Positions 33,214 to 44,940 of a stretch of 64,000 nucleotides of DNA are shown piece by piece. Below the pieces are notes generated by a model. The model was given only the letters and a program-made list of their open reading frames with translations. It was not told where the DNA came from and made no database searches. A program made the position numbers and the translations under genes. Numbering within the stretch: the stretch's first letter is position 1; the number at the start of each line of letters is the position of its first letter. The stretch comes from Melieria omissa. Its lineage: Eukaryota > Arthropoda > Insecta > Diptera > Ulidiidae. Where the stretch lies: NCBI GenBank assembly GCA_963971225.1, contig OZ020269.1, positions 38,771,264 to 38,835,263 of the forward strand. Direction: 5' to 3'.

Positions 33214-34939
33214 TTCACACTCCAGAACTTTTCTCTTACATATAGTTTCCATTTGGAGCATTTTCTGGTGGAATCCTGCTAGGCTGATCAGATAATTCTT
33301 CCATATTTAAACGGAAAACCCAGATATGGTTATGGAACATATGAATTTTCAACTATATGAGCACGTTCATATCTGTGAATGCAGAAATTATTCTTTGTAC
33401 TAATTCTTTATAGTCTTTTGATTTGTGGCTGGCTATGAAATTTTATTTTAACATCTTTAATTCCTGAGAAAACCACATATACAAAGACGGCAGCAAACTT
33501 GAAACAGATGACTGCGGACTTCATCGTTCTTTTCTTTTCTCTAAAAAACGCTGGAAGAAGCACATGTTCACAAGCACAATTCTAAAAATTAATATACTGT
33601 TAGCTTACCAAATAAGTGTAGTACCAGTTACTTGTCCTTGTATTGTATTATATTAAATAAAGTCGTGTTTATGTTTAGTTTAATGCAATATTTTCTAGTT
33701 CAAAAATAGTTCAAAATATAACGTAAAATGGATTCCCTTTAATTTGATACTAATATTGTTGGACTACGATGAGTTCAACCATTTAAATTCGTTTTCAAGG
33801 TGGGTGTTACTGGCAACTTCAAGGCCTTGAAAAAACCAAACTAGAGGTGACCCAAATAAACAAATTACATATTCGTAATCAGCGGCTCCGGAATTATAAG
33901 GAGCAGTTCAGAAACTGGGCGGGTTCTGAGAAGAGCTGAAATTGTTTGCACTGTAAACAATTTTGGAATAATTTAAGTTTTTGAGTTGAAATAAACTTCA
34001 ACAATTTTTTTCAGCTGAACCAATGGACTGATTAACATGAAATTTCACAATGTGTTGGTGCATGGTAAGTGTTTTATAATATATTTTTTTCAATTTTTTT
34101 TTAGAAAAACTTCCAGGATACTTAAGCATACATTCTTAAAAGGACATTTTTATATCCTTTCGCCAGGATAATTAAAACAAAATTATTTTATTTGAGTTGG
34201 AGACATAATTCTCTTTCTTTTGATACCAATATTGTTAGACCAGGATAAGTTCAACCATTTTAATTAATTTTTTTAATTGGGGTGTAGGTTCTAACTTCAA
34301 GACCCTGTAAAACCCAAACTAGAGGTGACCCGAAAAAAATAATTACATATTCGTGTTCAGTGACTCCGAAAATATAAAGAACAGTTGAGAAACTCCGCGG
34401 GTTTTTTTTACTGTTGTACTGTGTAATTAGCACAACATTGTAGCAATAGTTTTCCACTTATTATCACTTTCTTAATGCGTCTTGGTTGTTTCAATATTTA
34501 ACATATATATTTATTTTCATTGTAGCCATTTGTACTTTTTACAACTTCTATTTTACAAGCAGACCAAAAGAACTTGTAAAATCCATTGAATTTTGGGTTT
34601 TCCCGTAGTGCTACCACCTTATGTGCCTTGGCGATCGCTCAATAAATTTTTCTATGAAAACTTTGCTTGTTCACGTCTTGTTCTAGTTTTTAAAAAAGCA
34701 AGCTGAGCGCGAGCATGAGCCACCACCAACATGCAAGCGGCACATCGCTTTGTTGCCCAACAACAACAACCACAGTGTGTGGTGCGCGGTCGCAGGTTCT
34801 CAGCTTACGCTCTCGCGCTCTGTGCGTTCTCGTCCCTTTTACTGCTTCCCCCGCAACTATAAACGGGTCCTACCGCTGGAACCCGCAAAGAAAATTTTCT
34901 TTACACCAGATGCGCATTCTGTATATTGTTTGTTCTGTG

Positions 34940-35064
34940 ATAATAATCAACTTTGAGAAGCAGTAGACCACGCCCCTAGAGAAAGATATGACAATTTGGT
35001 TAATTCAATGCATCGGCTCTGTGCTGCAGTAATAGCGAACAACAGTCACGCAACAAAATATTAA
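34940..35064 (+). pseudogene. Tc1-like transposase tail, right arm of the foldback
   Basis: Reads QL, stop, EAVDHAPRERYDNLVNSMHR, LCAAVIANNSHATKY, stop. It is the inverted duplicate of the left-arm tail and shares its TGA codon. The preceding catalytic part is absent here. Confidence 0.8.
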
Positions 35065-35385
35065 TTTGAAGAAAAATTACGTTATTACTATTTAACCACT
35101 AAATCTTTTAAAATTCAATTTCAATTCAATTTTAATTTATTCAATTTTATGAAAGTAAAGCAAACTACTATTTTTTTGACCGTCCATATTTTGGAGCTTT
35201 TGGCGCATTTAATTTAAATCAAACCAAACTGAGTTTAATTCTTAAGTTTTCTTTTATGATTGCATTGTTAACACATATAACTTGTTAAAAAATACAAAGT
35301 AAATATTTGTAAAGAAAAGCAGATTATTTTTTCTTAATTTTCTTTTCGTTGTGTACGTACTACTATTATTTTGACCGCAGCTGTA

Positions 35386-35605
35386 TATATATGTGGAAGT
35401 TAGGTTTTATGGGGGTCGGGGTTCGATGATGTTAAGTCGCCGGAGTTCGTACTTCGAGTGGCTGCCGGCCGCGCAAGCTCCCTTCGGGATGGCCAGGGTT
35501 GCCATCCGTACATATAAGCACATAAATGGGCAAACACAATACAATATTATTGACAATATCAATTTCTAAGAGTTGCGTGGCGGGCAGTGTTTAGCGATCT
35601 AAACA
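35386..35605 (-). repeat. 5' LTR of the BEL/Pao element, second part
   Basis: Continues the LTR after the foldback, including the TGTTTAGATCGCTAAACA hairpin. Rejoining it to 30672 restores the TATATATATG run found in the other LTR exactly. Confidence 0.88.
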
Positions 35606-36030
35606 CCTTTGAAGTAACTTTGCCATGAATCGAAACGGTGCTGCACAAAAAGCTGAGCAAACTTAAATATTCAAATGAAAAGGTTCCAAAAACCTAAATA
35701 GAACCAGAACACAAAAATGATCCGACGATTACTTACAAATATTCGATCGGCCCAAGCCGATGCTGATTAAACAAAAAAAAATAGGAAATGCGTATTGTTT
35801 GAAGTGAAACACTAAAACATAACAGTTAAACCAAATTTTTTTAGATATCATATAAGACAATAATAAAAAACTAAATTTTACGAAGTAAATAATAAACCGA
35901 CGAACAAAAATAATAAATGTGTTTTCTTTGATATTAAAATAATAATTTGAAATGAACAACGTTCCACATAACAAATAATTTTAGAAGGACAATTAAGGAT
36001 TTGGTTTTAATTCCTTCAGTCTAAAATAAT
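35606..36030. other. No recognisable gene; possible hAT-like scrap
   Basis: A short GATCGGCCCAAGCCGATGC stretch near 35745 recalls the CCGATGCC units at 25400, but no end or duplication supports it. The rest is AT-rich and featureless. Confidence 0.35.
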
Positions 36031-36034
36031 CTCT

Positions 36035-36235
36035 ACTCCCTACTATCATGTTATATAATGTGACATTATTTTTTGAGCTACAATCATGCAAACCCAGTGC
36101 ACCCATTGAGATGAAATGAGTACCAACAATTTCATGGCTATATGGGATGGACCTTTTTTGACCACTTTAGTACCGAAACTCAAGCGATTCAGCGTGACAT
36201 CATGGCAGATATAGGCTTAACATACTTAGTAGTAA
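36035..36235 (+). mobile_element. Decayed Helitron 5' end
   Basis: Sequence such as GTGACATTATTTTTTGAGC and AAGCGATTCAGCGTGACATC parallels 54163-54420 in order and spacing. It includes GAGATGAAATGAGTACC, matching the GATGAAATAAGCACC stretch there. Boundaries are blurred. Confidence 0.5.
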
Positions 36236-36390
36236 TACAGGGGACACGCTTATCCGCACACCCTAGCAAAAGAAGCTGAAGGAGTATAAAACACAAGTAC
36301 AAGTAGGAAATGTTGATAGGGAACAAAAATATTTTCATTCATAAAATACTTAAGCGTTTAATTTTTTCATGGGTCGAATTTGGATCTTAA

Positions 36391-38261
36391 CCCATTACTG
36401 CCTGCATATAGTTCTAGCCAGCGAATTTTGTCTAAATTTACATATGTTGGTAAGGGGTGCTTAGAATAGTTATACACAAAAATTCAGGTATCTACCTTAC
36501 CACCTGAGATATGGAGGGGGTGAAATTTCACCCATCCGGCACCAGGTGTGCCGAAATATCCATATATTGCAAGAAGCTTGGTAGATTTCTTATTGCCTCT
36601 TGAAAATTGCCGATATAATTAATTATTTTTATTTTTACGTTTATTTAATTATGGAAAGCATTATCTATTATAAAAAAAAGTAGCTGGGGTCTTCAGCTTT
36701 CATAAATGGGGCCAATCCCAGCTACTAATTCCACCTACCTTCTCCCCCTGGAGCTATTCCTACCTTTCTTCCTATCTAGGACCCTACGACAGTAAACTTG
36801 CTAAATTATTAAAATCTAGTATCTATTATCTTGACTACTAACTACTAAAAGAAAATGTGTATGACAATGTCGGCGCATGAAATTGACGCCAACATAAATG
36901 ACGGTTTTCTATTCTATGTTTTGCACGTAAAATTATAAATGAAAGCGAGAATTAACAAAAAATCAATGAGAATGATTCGCAGACGTGAAGTTTTGAGCAC
37001 CTTCAAAATAAATGACATAATTGAGGAAGAATGGAGTGAGCTCGAAGACATCGCAAGTCTTGGCTGAGCAGACGATATAGACGTAGTGCTTTACCACCCG
37101 ATCGTGTGATTGACTTGACCGACGATGACAAACTTGTGATCAACGACACTGATCAAAATTTACCATCTGAGGTAGCCGGAGTAATGGAAGTAATGGAGTC
37201 ACCCAATACATAGAGCTAAAAGATATGACCGTAAGCAATCTAAGCACATTTTCATTGACCAACCATATTCCCATTTTTACATACAACCAACGAATGAGTG
37301 GAGTTGATTTAGTAGATAAAGGCATTGCGAACTACAGAATCCGGGTTCGTGAAAAAAATGGCACTGGCCTTTGATAAGTAATGTGTTCGATGCGGTAAAC
37401 GCCTGGAAATTGCATTGCTTGCTTTAAAATTTTAATAAAAGCAAGCCGATGGCGCAATTCGAGCTTCGACGTGATGTTGTTAAGAGTTGGTTGCCCCCAA
37501 TTGAACGGAACGTACAATCCAAGAGATCATTTAGCACAGTGACACCAAGTCAAAAACGAGTTCAGAAAGATGGGATTGGCTACTTACCGCAACGAGGAGA
37601 CAAATACCGTCGTTGCAACCATTGCCAAGGAAAAACCTTCTTTGCATGCATGAAGTGTGACGTGTGCCTGCATCCAAAAAACTGTTTCGAAAAATATCAT
37701 AATGGTGAAAATCCGACCAAACGAACAACACATTGATTTTATTGATATCAAAACTATTACAATATTATTATTATTATATTGTACTATTAAAATTGCTTCT
37801 AAGTACCAAAAACTCTTTTTCTAAGTACCAAAATAATAACGCGCAATTTTTGAAACTTCGGTACACCTGGTGCCGGACGGGTGAAATTTCACCCCATTCT
37901 GGAAAATCATTCATTGTACACAGGTAGATAGTACAAGCAATACCAAAAATTCACAGAAGATAGGCAGGGCAATGCACTACATACTCCAGAAAAAACTGCT
38001 GGAATTTCCAATATTTACTATTTTTTAAGAATTTTAAACTTCTCGATAAAGTAAACAAAAAAAGTTAGTCAACTTAAAAGACGGATTGGGATAACTTAAT
38101 GTCACAATTCTTTAATATTATTAAAAACGAAATAAACCTGCATCTATTCCAATTCATTCTGCCAAAATTTCAGTCAAATCGCATAACACATTTAGTCAGG
38201 GAAGTCAAAGAAAAATCACCTTTCCAGGGGGTGAAATTTCACCCCATCCGGCTGGAATGGG
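36391..38261 (+). mobile_element. piggyBac-like element with TTAA target
   Basis: CCCATTACTGCC at the left and the inverse of CCCATTCCAGCC at the right lie between TTAA at 36387-36390 and TTAA at 38262-38265. Length 1,871 bp. Palindrome GGGTGAAATTTCACCC occurs three times: 36518-36533, 37879-37894 and 38229-38244. Around the first two, a longer inverted match (CCGGCACCAGGTGTGCCG type) is visible. The transposase inside is largely deleted. Confidence 0.87.
36990..37736 (+). pseudogene. piggyBac-like transposase remnant
   Basis: An acidic N-terminal piece (INDIIEEEWSELEDIA, then PPDRVIDLTDDD) is joined, after a large deletion, to the C-terminal part: MSGVDLVDKGIANYRIRVRE, WHWPL, NVFDAVNAWKLH. 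The 37449-37736 frame then gives MAQFELRRDVVKSWL and a Cys-rich tail RRCNHCQGKTFFACMKCDVC, ending CFEKYH. MxGVDLxD and NAWxL are piggyBac signatures. Stops and frameshifts break it, and the catalytic aspartates are mostly gone. Confidence 0.85.
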
Positions 38262-38265
38262 TTAA

Positions 38266-38628
38266 ACGCTTTCAAGTTTTCTATACTCTGACATCTTTGG
38301 AGATCGTTTTCCAAAAGGCTTTGTCTAGCCGTAAAGTTTACCATATTGCTGCTACAATAATAAAAAATTTAGATTTTCAATAAACAAGCCTTTTGTAAAC
38401 AAGAGGAAAACATCATTGCATCACGAAAACTTTGACTGCTTAAGCTCTGACAGAATGTGTGCCAATAAGCTATACGAGATTACTAATGCCACCTGATGCA
38501 ATATGGATATCAGATGCTTATTGATGCGTTATTGAGGCAATCAGAACTTTTTGATATTAACAATGGTTACGTGTAATAAAATTCAACTATATGCAAATGT
38601 ATTTCGGTGAAATACAATACATTGCGTT
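38266..38628. other. No recognisable gene or repeat
   Basis: AT-rich sequence between the piggyBac relic and the mariner. Nothing identified. Confidence 0.45.
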
Positions 38629-38631
38629 TTA

Positions 38632-39879
38632 CGAGGGTTGCCTTTTATATTTTTTCAAAAAGGATGAAAATGCATTTTGTTATCACCAAAAATGGTTTTA
38701 TTGGTTTTCAAGGTATTCTCCTTAAAGATTTATACATTTTTGAATGCACTCAAACCAATTGTGGAAGCACTTTTTCCATTCCGATTGAGACACCTCCAAA
38801 CCATGGTTTTTGAATGCTTCAGCAGCATCTTCTGGCGATTAAAATCGTTGACCATGCAACTTTTTTTATGTGCGGGACTAAAAAGAAGTCATTAGGTGCT
38901 AGGTCAGAGCTGATGAATGATGACCCATTAAATCGATGTTTTGGTCGATCAAACAGGCGGTTGTTTGAGCCGAACGCCGAAGAACGGGCATTATCCTGGT
39001 GAAGCATGATTCGGCGTCGGCGGTTGTTTTTCCGTATTTTATTGAACACTTCTGTCCAACAAATTGTTGTGTACCACTCAGAATTTACCGTTCTACGTTG
39101 CTCTAATGTCACAGTAGCCACACGACTAGTTTTGCCGAAGAAACAGGCGACCGATTTCTTCGATGTGTTGCGTGCCCGAACAACTTTTGTTGGATTTGGC
39201 GCGTATTGGAAGACCCACACGGTCGTCACCTGTCACGATCTTATAAACGTCTTTCGAAGTACCGCGATCTAATTTTTCCATCATTTCTTTGCACCAATCG
39301 ACACGAGCCTTTTTTGAGCGATTTTCAAATTATGCTGGATCCAACGAGAACAAATCTTTCTGACAGCTAAATGTTTATGCAATATCGAATGCACGGCCGT
39401 GGAACTAATGCCCAAGGATGCCTCTTTCTCACGGTATAGCACATGACGATATTTCATAATCAGTTCACACACAGCATCGATGGTTTCTGGCACAATGACC
39501 GATTTTGGACGACCTTAACGAATTTCGTCCTGGAGCGAATGGCGACCATGCTTGAATTTGTTAAACCAGTTATAAATTGTCTTGAGGGTTGGTGCTTCAT
39601 CACCAAATGCCGAATAAAGGCGATCGAAGCACTATTGTTGACATAATTCACTTCGGAAATCGTTAACAAAATTATTGCTCGAAAATGTTCACGAGTGAAA
39701 TCCATTTTTGACTGAGATGAATTTTTCAAGTCAGTGTAAATAACACAAATAGCGCTTGAACATCAATATGTTCTAGGCACGTTTATGGTAAAAAATGACA
39801 AACTTTTCAACGGCAATCTCAGATTTTTCAAAAACTTACTAGATCATCCCTATTGAAAAAATATAGAAGGCAGCCTACG
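38632..39879 (-). mobile_element. Full-length but decayed mariner element
   Basis: CGAGGGTTGCCTTTTATATT at the left is matched by the inverse of CGTAGGCTGCCTTCTATATT at the right, with TA at 38630-38631 and 39880-39881. Length 1,248 bp, close to the usual 1.3 kb. It carries a whole but frame-broken transposase on the minus strand. Confidence 0.9.
38640..39704 (-). pseudogene. Mariner transposase with frameshifts
   Basis: Starts MDFTREHFRAIILL (ATG at 39704). The next pieces come from changing frames: PETIDAVCELIMKYRHVLYR, LGISSTAVHSILHKHLAVRK, CSRWIQHNLKIAQKR, IMLHQDNAR and SSDLAPNDFFLVPHIKK. These match the mariner order: paired helix-turn-helix domains, then the DDD catalytic core with QDNA and SPDLAPCDFFL. 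Several 1-base changes and stop codons disable it. The span of about 350 codons equals the family length. Confidence 0.87.
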
Positions 39880-39881
39880 TA

Positions 39882-40218
39882 GTAGGGCAAGCACAAACTA
39901 TGCACGCATGCTCCCAATACGTTAATAAGAATCGGCTATAGCGGTATGCAGTATGTGTATGCAACTGGCCACACTCAAAACGCTGCTACACTTTCGCACC
40001 AATCTTCCTCAAATGTTTTAGAAAAAGTCCATAAATTGTATGGGTTTCGAAGGGGTCGTGGTAGCTCCCATACAAATTAAATTGATTTCGATATATTATT
40101 ACACTTATGTGATAGTATAACTTTGGAAATGACGCAAACGTTTGAAATTCGATGTGGTAAGCCCACTTAGTGGTTCACTTTGTTCACTTTCACAAATGTG
40201 ACGGGCGTTCAACAAGGG
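39882..40218. other. No recognisable gene or repeat
   Basis: Unremarkable AT-rich spacer between the mariner and the next element. Confidence 0.45.
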
Positions 40219-40226
40219 GTGCAGAC

Positions 40227-41528
40227 CAGAGATCAGCAATGAGTACCGCAACTTTGGATACCACCGCATTAATACTTATTTTTTTTACTACCTGCTACTC
40301 ATAAGCACCGCATAACATAAGTATCGCAACCGCACGCATACAAAACCCGAACGAGTTTGCGATCATCGATTCATTTCGCGTATTGCTTACACGACCACTT
40401 CGTAATCGTATGCATTTTGCACAATTCGCGTCGCGCAATTTTGGTCATCACCGCATTGATACTCATTCTTTTTTACTACCTACTGCTCATAACCACCGCA
40501 AATCATAAGTATCCCAAATTCAATCATTATGCGGTATGCGTTGTTTGCAGTGAGCGAAAGCAATAAATACAAGTATACATAATTCACAATTCGCGAAGCG
40601 TATGAAGCGGGTATACGCATTTGGAAGACATGTTTGCGGCATGGATTTTGCCAGCTCAACTGCTACTATTTTTTAAGCAAGTTGAAGTCTTAAAGTTATA
40701 GAATCATGCAAAATAAAAGTGGTTAAATACTTTAAAAACACGAGGGAACTCCAAATATATGATGATTGAATCAATTGTCGGTAATTGGACCCACATCAAT
40801 GAAATACTCTATGACAACGGGCAAAGCCATCGACTTTTCGACCATTCGTACTCTAAACATTTTTAACATTCCAAATTATTATTAATTATTATAATCTATT
40901 ACACATATTATGAATTAAATATTACTTCGTTCGATAAAGGACATTTTTCATTTCACGTTTAAAGCTATTATATTAAATTTATTGTTTGCGTATGTATACA
41001 TTTATTAGAAAAAATAAACAAAATTGGGTATATCCTAAAAAATGCCTGTCATTTCTTTTCTTTTCTACAAATGCTTAATCACAATAAGAGTCAAAGAACA
41101 AGGGCGAAGCGAAATGAAAATGCGGTGGTATGCGGTGTTCCCATCTTTCCTTTGGATCACTCGCACCACCGCATTCTCATATCGCTTCGGAATGCGGTGG
41201 TGCGAATGACTCATACGAATATTTCCATCTTTCGTTTGGATCATTACCGATCATTCGCACTACCGCATTCCGAATTGCATAGTTCGTTTGGATCATCGGC
41301 AGCACGGCATAGCCGACGTGAAATGAAGATGCGATAGTTTGCGTTCGTTTACCATAGTATTGCAAGCTGATGATTCGATCGTTCGGATTACTAGCATTCG
41401 GAATGAATGCTTCGCTTGCGGTGGGGATACATACTGATATGCGTTTTTTTGAGTAGTGGCACATATCGCACCGCATTTTACGCGAATACATACTGAGCGA
41501 TTAAAATATGACCGCATGCAGATCTCTG
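40227..41528. mobile_element. Non-autonomous hAT-type element rich in ATGCGGT repeats
   Basis: Starts CAGAGATCAGCAATGAG and ends CATGCAGATCTCTG. The 8-bp duplication GTGCAGAC is perfect at 40219-40226 and 41529-41536. Length 1,302 bp, without transposase. Motifs such as ACCGCAT, ATGCGGTGGTGCG and TACCGCA recur many times in both directions, mostly near the ends, and could serve as transposase binding sites (inference). Confidence 0.82.
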
Positions 41529-41536
41529 GTGCAGAC

Positions 41537-42429
41537 CTTCACATATGTAACTGAAACTGTTACTGCCGCTAAGCAATCATAATCCTAGGTCACACAGCTT
41601 AGTTGGTTGTTTTTTTCCGAAAGTATTTGACGGGTGCTGAAAAAGCAATCGGCATGAAAAAACTGAACAAATATAAGGCAATTGTTGGCTATTAGTACAC
41701 TCAGTACCGCATACAAGTTTTGTAACACGAAAGTTCAGACTATGCGAAGGGTTCTTCAAATAAAACTAAGTAAGTTTCGCGTGAAAATGCACGGAATTCT
41801 TGTTTCTGGGCTTTCTTGAGGTTTTCCCATAAATCAGAAAATAAAAACTGTTTTGGGGCTCATCACAAACGCTAAAACGGCCGATACGCAACAGCAAAGA
41901 ACATAGCAAATGTTCTTTAAAGGAGTCCCACTCTAGTTCGTTATTTTGGCAAATACTTACAATTCAAAACTTTTAAAAGCGAAATAGGCATAAATTCGAT
42001 ATTTGCCTTGTTATTAATCATAGAAAAATTTGACACCTTTAATTAATATCTTCAATATCCCGCAATTGTTAAAATATTAATCGCTTGCGGCACTTTTCAT
42101 ATTATTGAATAAGTGAACGCGACATGTAATCAAAATGATTTTAAAATCATGTTTGCAGAACTTAATTTAAAAATACAAATATAGACAATTTTAATTAAAA
42201 TTCTGATTTGAATTTGAATTCAATGATTATTTCAATGTAAGCAAAACACTCACGCAACGCCAGCTGGGTATATGCAAAACATTCATATGAATGCATATTA
42301 TTACACATATGTATAGTATGTATGTATATGAATACATGAATATTATGAATGTTATAAATTAATGAATATGAATATTCAGCCTTCATATACTGATGCATTC
42401 AATTATATGTACATAAATATACACAGGAG
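41537..42429. other. No recognisable gene or repeat
   Basis: AT-rich DNA; the last 200 bp carry many ATGAATAT/CATATGTA-like palindromic words of low complexity. Confidence 0.45.
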
Positions 42430-42558
42430 CAGTGGCGCACACAGGATTTGATTTGATTTTGGGTGGAGGGGGAGAGGTGGGTTCCATACAACTATTGAGC
42501 CGAATGTTGTGTTTGGGGGGGATTGAACCCAAAATCGTTCCCCCCTGTGTGCGCATAG
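42430..42558. mobile_element. Small MITE with CAGTGGCGCACACAGG end
   Basis: CAGTGGCGCACACAGGATTTG at the left (20 bp used here as CAGTGGCGCACACAGGATTT) is mirrored at the right by CCCCCCTGTGTGCGCATAG. About 129 bp. The flanks CACAGGAG and TCAAGGAG agree only partly, so the duplication is uncertain. Confidence 0.6.
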
Positions 42559-42841
42559 TCAAGGAGAGTTTTAGTGTGATAAACCCTCCATAGACTCATT
42601 AATAAAAATTTCCTCATGCTACATTGTCACACTAGCAAAAAGATTTATTTATCTTCAAACCGTTCAAAATGCATAGCAAACTTTACAGATCAGGAACTTT
42701 ATCTTGTTGCGTTTTCGAAAGTCCGCTTTCTCATTAAAGTTTTGTGTATTTTGCCAATTGAAAGGTCGGTTTTCTCTTTAAGCCTTATTAAAAACTATTT
42801 AAGAAACACCATGAGCGAAGGCAGACTTAGGCCTGATTTTA

Positions 42842-43534
42842 CAGTGGTTGGTTAGCCAGCTGTTAACATTAATCAAGAATTGATGGTAAATCATTGATTT
42901 AATAGTTTGGGCTTTCACCGTGGCTGATTATCTGAACAGCGGATTTATAAATTATGTGTGGCAGCACCGCTTAAAAATGCATTGTTTGGACGCTGTTGAA
43001 AAAGTTAATTTTTCGTTTGAATTTTCAACATAAAAAATTGCCAAACTTCTTTAACTGGTCGAGAGACACTCAAACACTTCCTCTGCGGCTGCCCTGCCTT
43101 AGCATCTAAAAGACTTAATTCCTTGGGGAACAGTCTGATTAGCTGATCTGTCTGAGACAAGACTGAAATACATCAAGTCCTATTTGGACGAGGCGGGTTG
43201 GCTTTAAGGCCCAGTATCTTCTCCCATGCAGGGAAGACCCAGTCGAGGAGGCGACAGCAAAACGGCACAAAGTACTCTTGAGTGTGCTCAGTGAGCACGC
43301 AGTCGGTGCTACCTACCTATCTTAACTGGTCGAAAAAGAAAAAGCAATAATTTTAAAATTCCTCAATTTCAAATGTCGCATTTCACACATTTGAGCTCTG
43401 TCATATCAATTGATTATTTCCTTGGTTAACCAATGGTTAACCATTCAACATTGGCTGGTTAAAGGATGGTTAACCAGGGACCGTGAAATGGAAAAAGGGT
43501 GATTAACCATCGGTAAATGGTTAACCAACGACTG
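42842..43534. mobile_element. Candidate TIR element with CAGTSGTTGGTTARCCA ends
   Basis: CAGTGGTTGGTTAGCCA at the left mirrors TGGTTAACCAACGACTG at the right, and further GGTTAACCA units lie at 43420-43510. No target duplication was found. A LINE tail is inserted inside. Confidence 0.4.
43063..43321 (+). mobile_element. Strongly 5'-truncated LINE tail
   Basis: The 12-bp duplication TTAACTGGTCGA is perfect at 43051-43062 and 43322-43333. The 259-bp insert begins in the C-terminal finger (TLKHFLCGCPALASKRL) and ends CTACCTACCTATC, like the 3' end of the LINE at 22005-24870. It is a relative, not a copy. Confidence 0.87.
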
Positions 43535-43654
43535 TGAATGGTCTTGATTCGCTCTCCGTACATAAAAAGAAGCAAATACTGGAGTGGCTGAAAGTAAAAC
43601 TGCGATTTTTAATTAAAAAATTATGTTCTTCGAATATTGAGCCATTCTGGATAA

Positions 43655-43945
43655 CTGACCACCAAGATCGTCAGATTTAACGCCTTTTGACTTCGTCCTT
43701 TGGGGCTATCGTGAATCGCAGGTCTGAGCGAATAAACAGAAATTAGGCTCTCAACGTTAACGTGGCACAAGCCATTGAGCAAATTTAGCAGAATTTTTGC
43801 GACAGCCTTTGAAAATTTGACCTTCTGAATACGTCTCACCAAGCAAAGCCGCAGCGGACATTTAAACACGAAAACATTGTCCAATTCCCGTCCTATTTTT
43901 CCAGGAGAAAGTAGAGGTTGCTTGAAAAGTGTCACTCGCTTTTGT
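43655..43945 (+). pseudogene. Mariner-like transposase C-terminal relic
   Basis: The frame gives SDLTPFDFVLWGYRESQVCA, then after breaks elements like LSTLTWHKPL and SRIFATAFENL. SPDLTPxDFxLWGYxKxxVY is the third catalytic step of some mariner-like transposases. Heavily decayed and without visible ends. The minus-strand ORF 43935-43621 is its shadow. Confidence 0.55.
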
Positions 43946-43951
43946 TCAGCC

Positions 43952-44106
43952 CAGGGGCGGATTCAGAAAAATATTTTGGGGGGATTTAAAAAAATTGTAT
44001 TGTACTATTCATAAATGTTTAAGTATATGCTTTTCATTTGTATGAAGTTTAAAAGTCGCCCCTAATCTTTCGACCCTCTATTTATAACCCCCTGAATCAG
44101 CCACTG
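43952..44106. mobile_element. 155-bp hAT-type MITE
   Basis: CAGGGGCGGATTCAG at the left and the inverse of CAGTGGCTGATTCAG at the right. Flanks GTTCAGCC (43944-43951) and GTTCAGTC (44107-44114) match in seven of eight bases. Confidence 0.75.
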
Positions 44107-44114
44107 GTTCAGTC

Positions 44115-44932
44115 CAAGTACACAACCAAATTTATTAGTGTACGATTTATTCTGCTTAAAAGTTATTCTGCTCAAAACAACCATCTCAAAGATCGTAGCA
44201 TCTATATTTGTCTTAGACCATCTATTGATTGCGTTCAAATGGGAAACAACCATCCCGGCAGAAGGTCTGACGAAATCCAATTAGCCTAGAGAAAAGTGCA
44301 ACAAGAGCATTTTGTATTGAATTCAAAGATATTATTCAACTAACTGCAGCCAGAGAACCATAAGCTGAAATCAAATATTGCTTTGCGAATACAGTTTTTA
44401 TGTACTTTTCTCGCCTATGAAGGCGAACAACAAAACGCGGACAATCAGACGAGTTGACTGATTTCGACATTCGCTGACAACCACTTATCCAGTGGCTTAC
44501 AACAAACCTGTTGCAGAACTTTTTGAACTAGTTTGCAACAGGGTGTATGCCCAAACACATGTACAGGTGAGTACATGTATATATACCTACATACTAGTAT
44601 GTACATAAGCTTATGTGCATACCTGTACCTGTACCTGTACATGCATATAAATGTGTGTTCGTACAATATTTGCCCGACGCAAATAAAAATCCGAAATCCT
44701 TCAAAAAGTTGTGTTATATTTAGCAGCCAAACATTTTCATAAATAAATATAATATAAAGCTCAAACAGCAAATCCAAGCCAAACCAAGCACGAGAACAAA
44801 ACCAATTGCCGCAGACGAAGCCAAGGGCCACAGCGAAGTAATGGCGAACACAAAACGCTGGTGTATACTCACTCATTTGCATCCCAGTGAAACATTTGGA
44901 TATCTTGATACAATCAGATCAGTATGAATGTG
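44115..44932. other. No recognisable gene or repeat
   Basis: Contains a short (GTACCT)n run near 44625-44640 and a 145-codon minus-strand ORF (44882-44445) without a known domain, which I do not call a gene. Confidence 0.45.
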
Positions 44933-44940
44933 TTCATATT

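Larger units (their letters stand above)
30673..35383. mobile_element. 4.7-kb Tc1-ended foldback inserted in the BEL LTR
   Basis: Ends CAGTTGCGGTTAAAATAATA and its inverse, with TA at 30671-30672 and 35384-35385. The left half recurs inverted in the right half over most of its length: 30673-31105 with 34940-35383, 31790-32410 with 33750-34400, and 32860-33110 with 33200-33440. Each arm also holds a doubled GGGTCACCTCTAGTTTGG block. The arms differ by insertions, among them a 350-bp transposase part and a TTAA MITE in the left arm only. A short spacer with (TCCTA)n lies at the centre. Confidence 0.85.
27232..35605 (-). mobile_element. BEL/Pao LTR retrotransposon, gag only, with nested insertions
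   Basis: Reads on the minus strand. The 3' LTR is 27232-27570; the 5' LTR is 30554-35605, split by a foldback at 30673-35383. Rejoined, the 5' LTR differs from the 3' LTR at about 8 of 339 positions by eye. Flanks ACTTT and CCTTT agree in four of five bases. The interior holds a broken gag, a mariner relic and a Harbinger relic with a MITE; protease, RT and integrase are gone. The LTR begins with a hairpin, TGTTTAG-ATCG-CTAAACA. Confidence 0.88.

Noticed and set aside
35740..35770. Further copy of the CCGATGCC hAT-like element
   Set aside because: Match is about 20 bases with changes; no end or duplication.
37531..37731. Minus-strand ORF over the piggyBac tail
   Set aside because: Antisense shadow of the piggyBac Cys-rich frame on the plus strand.
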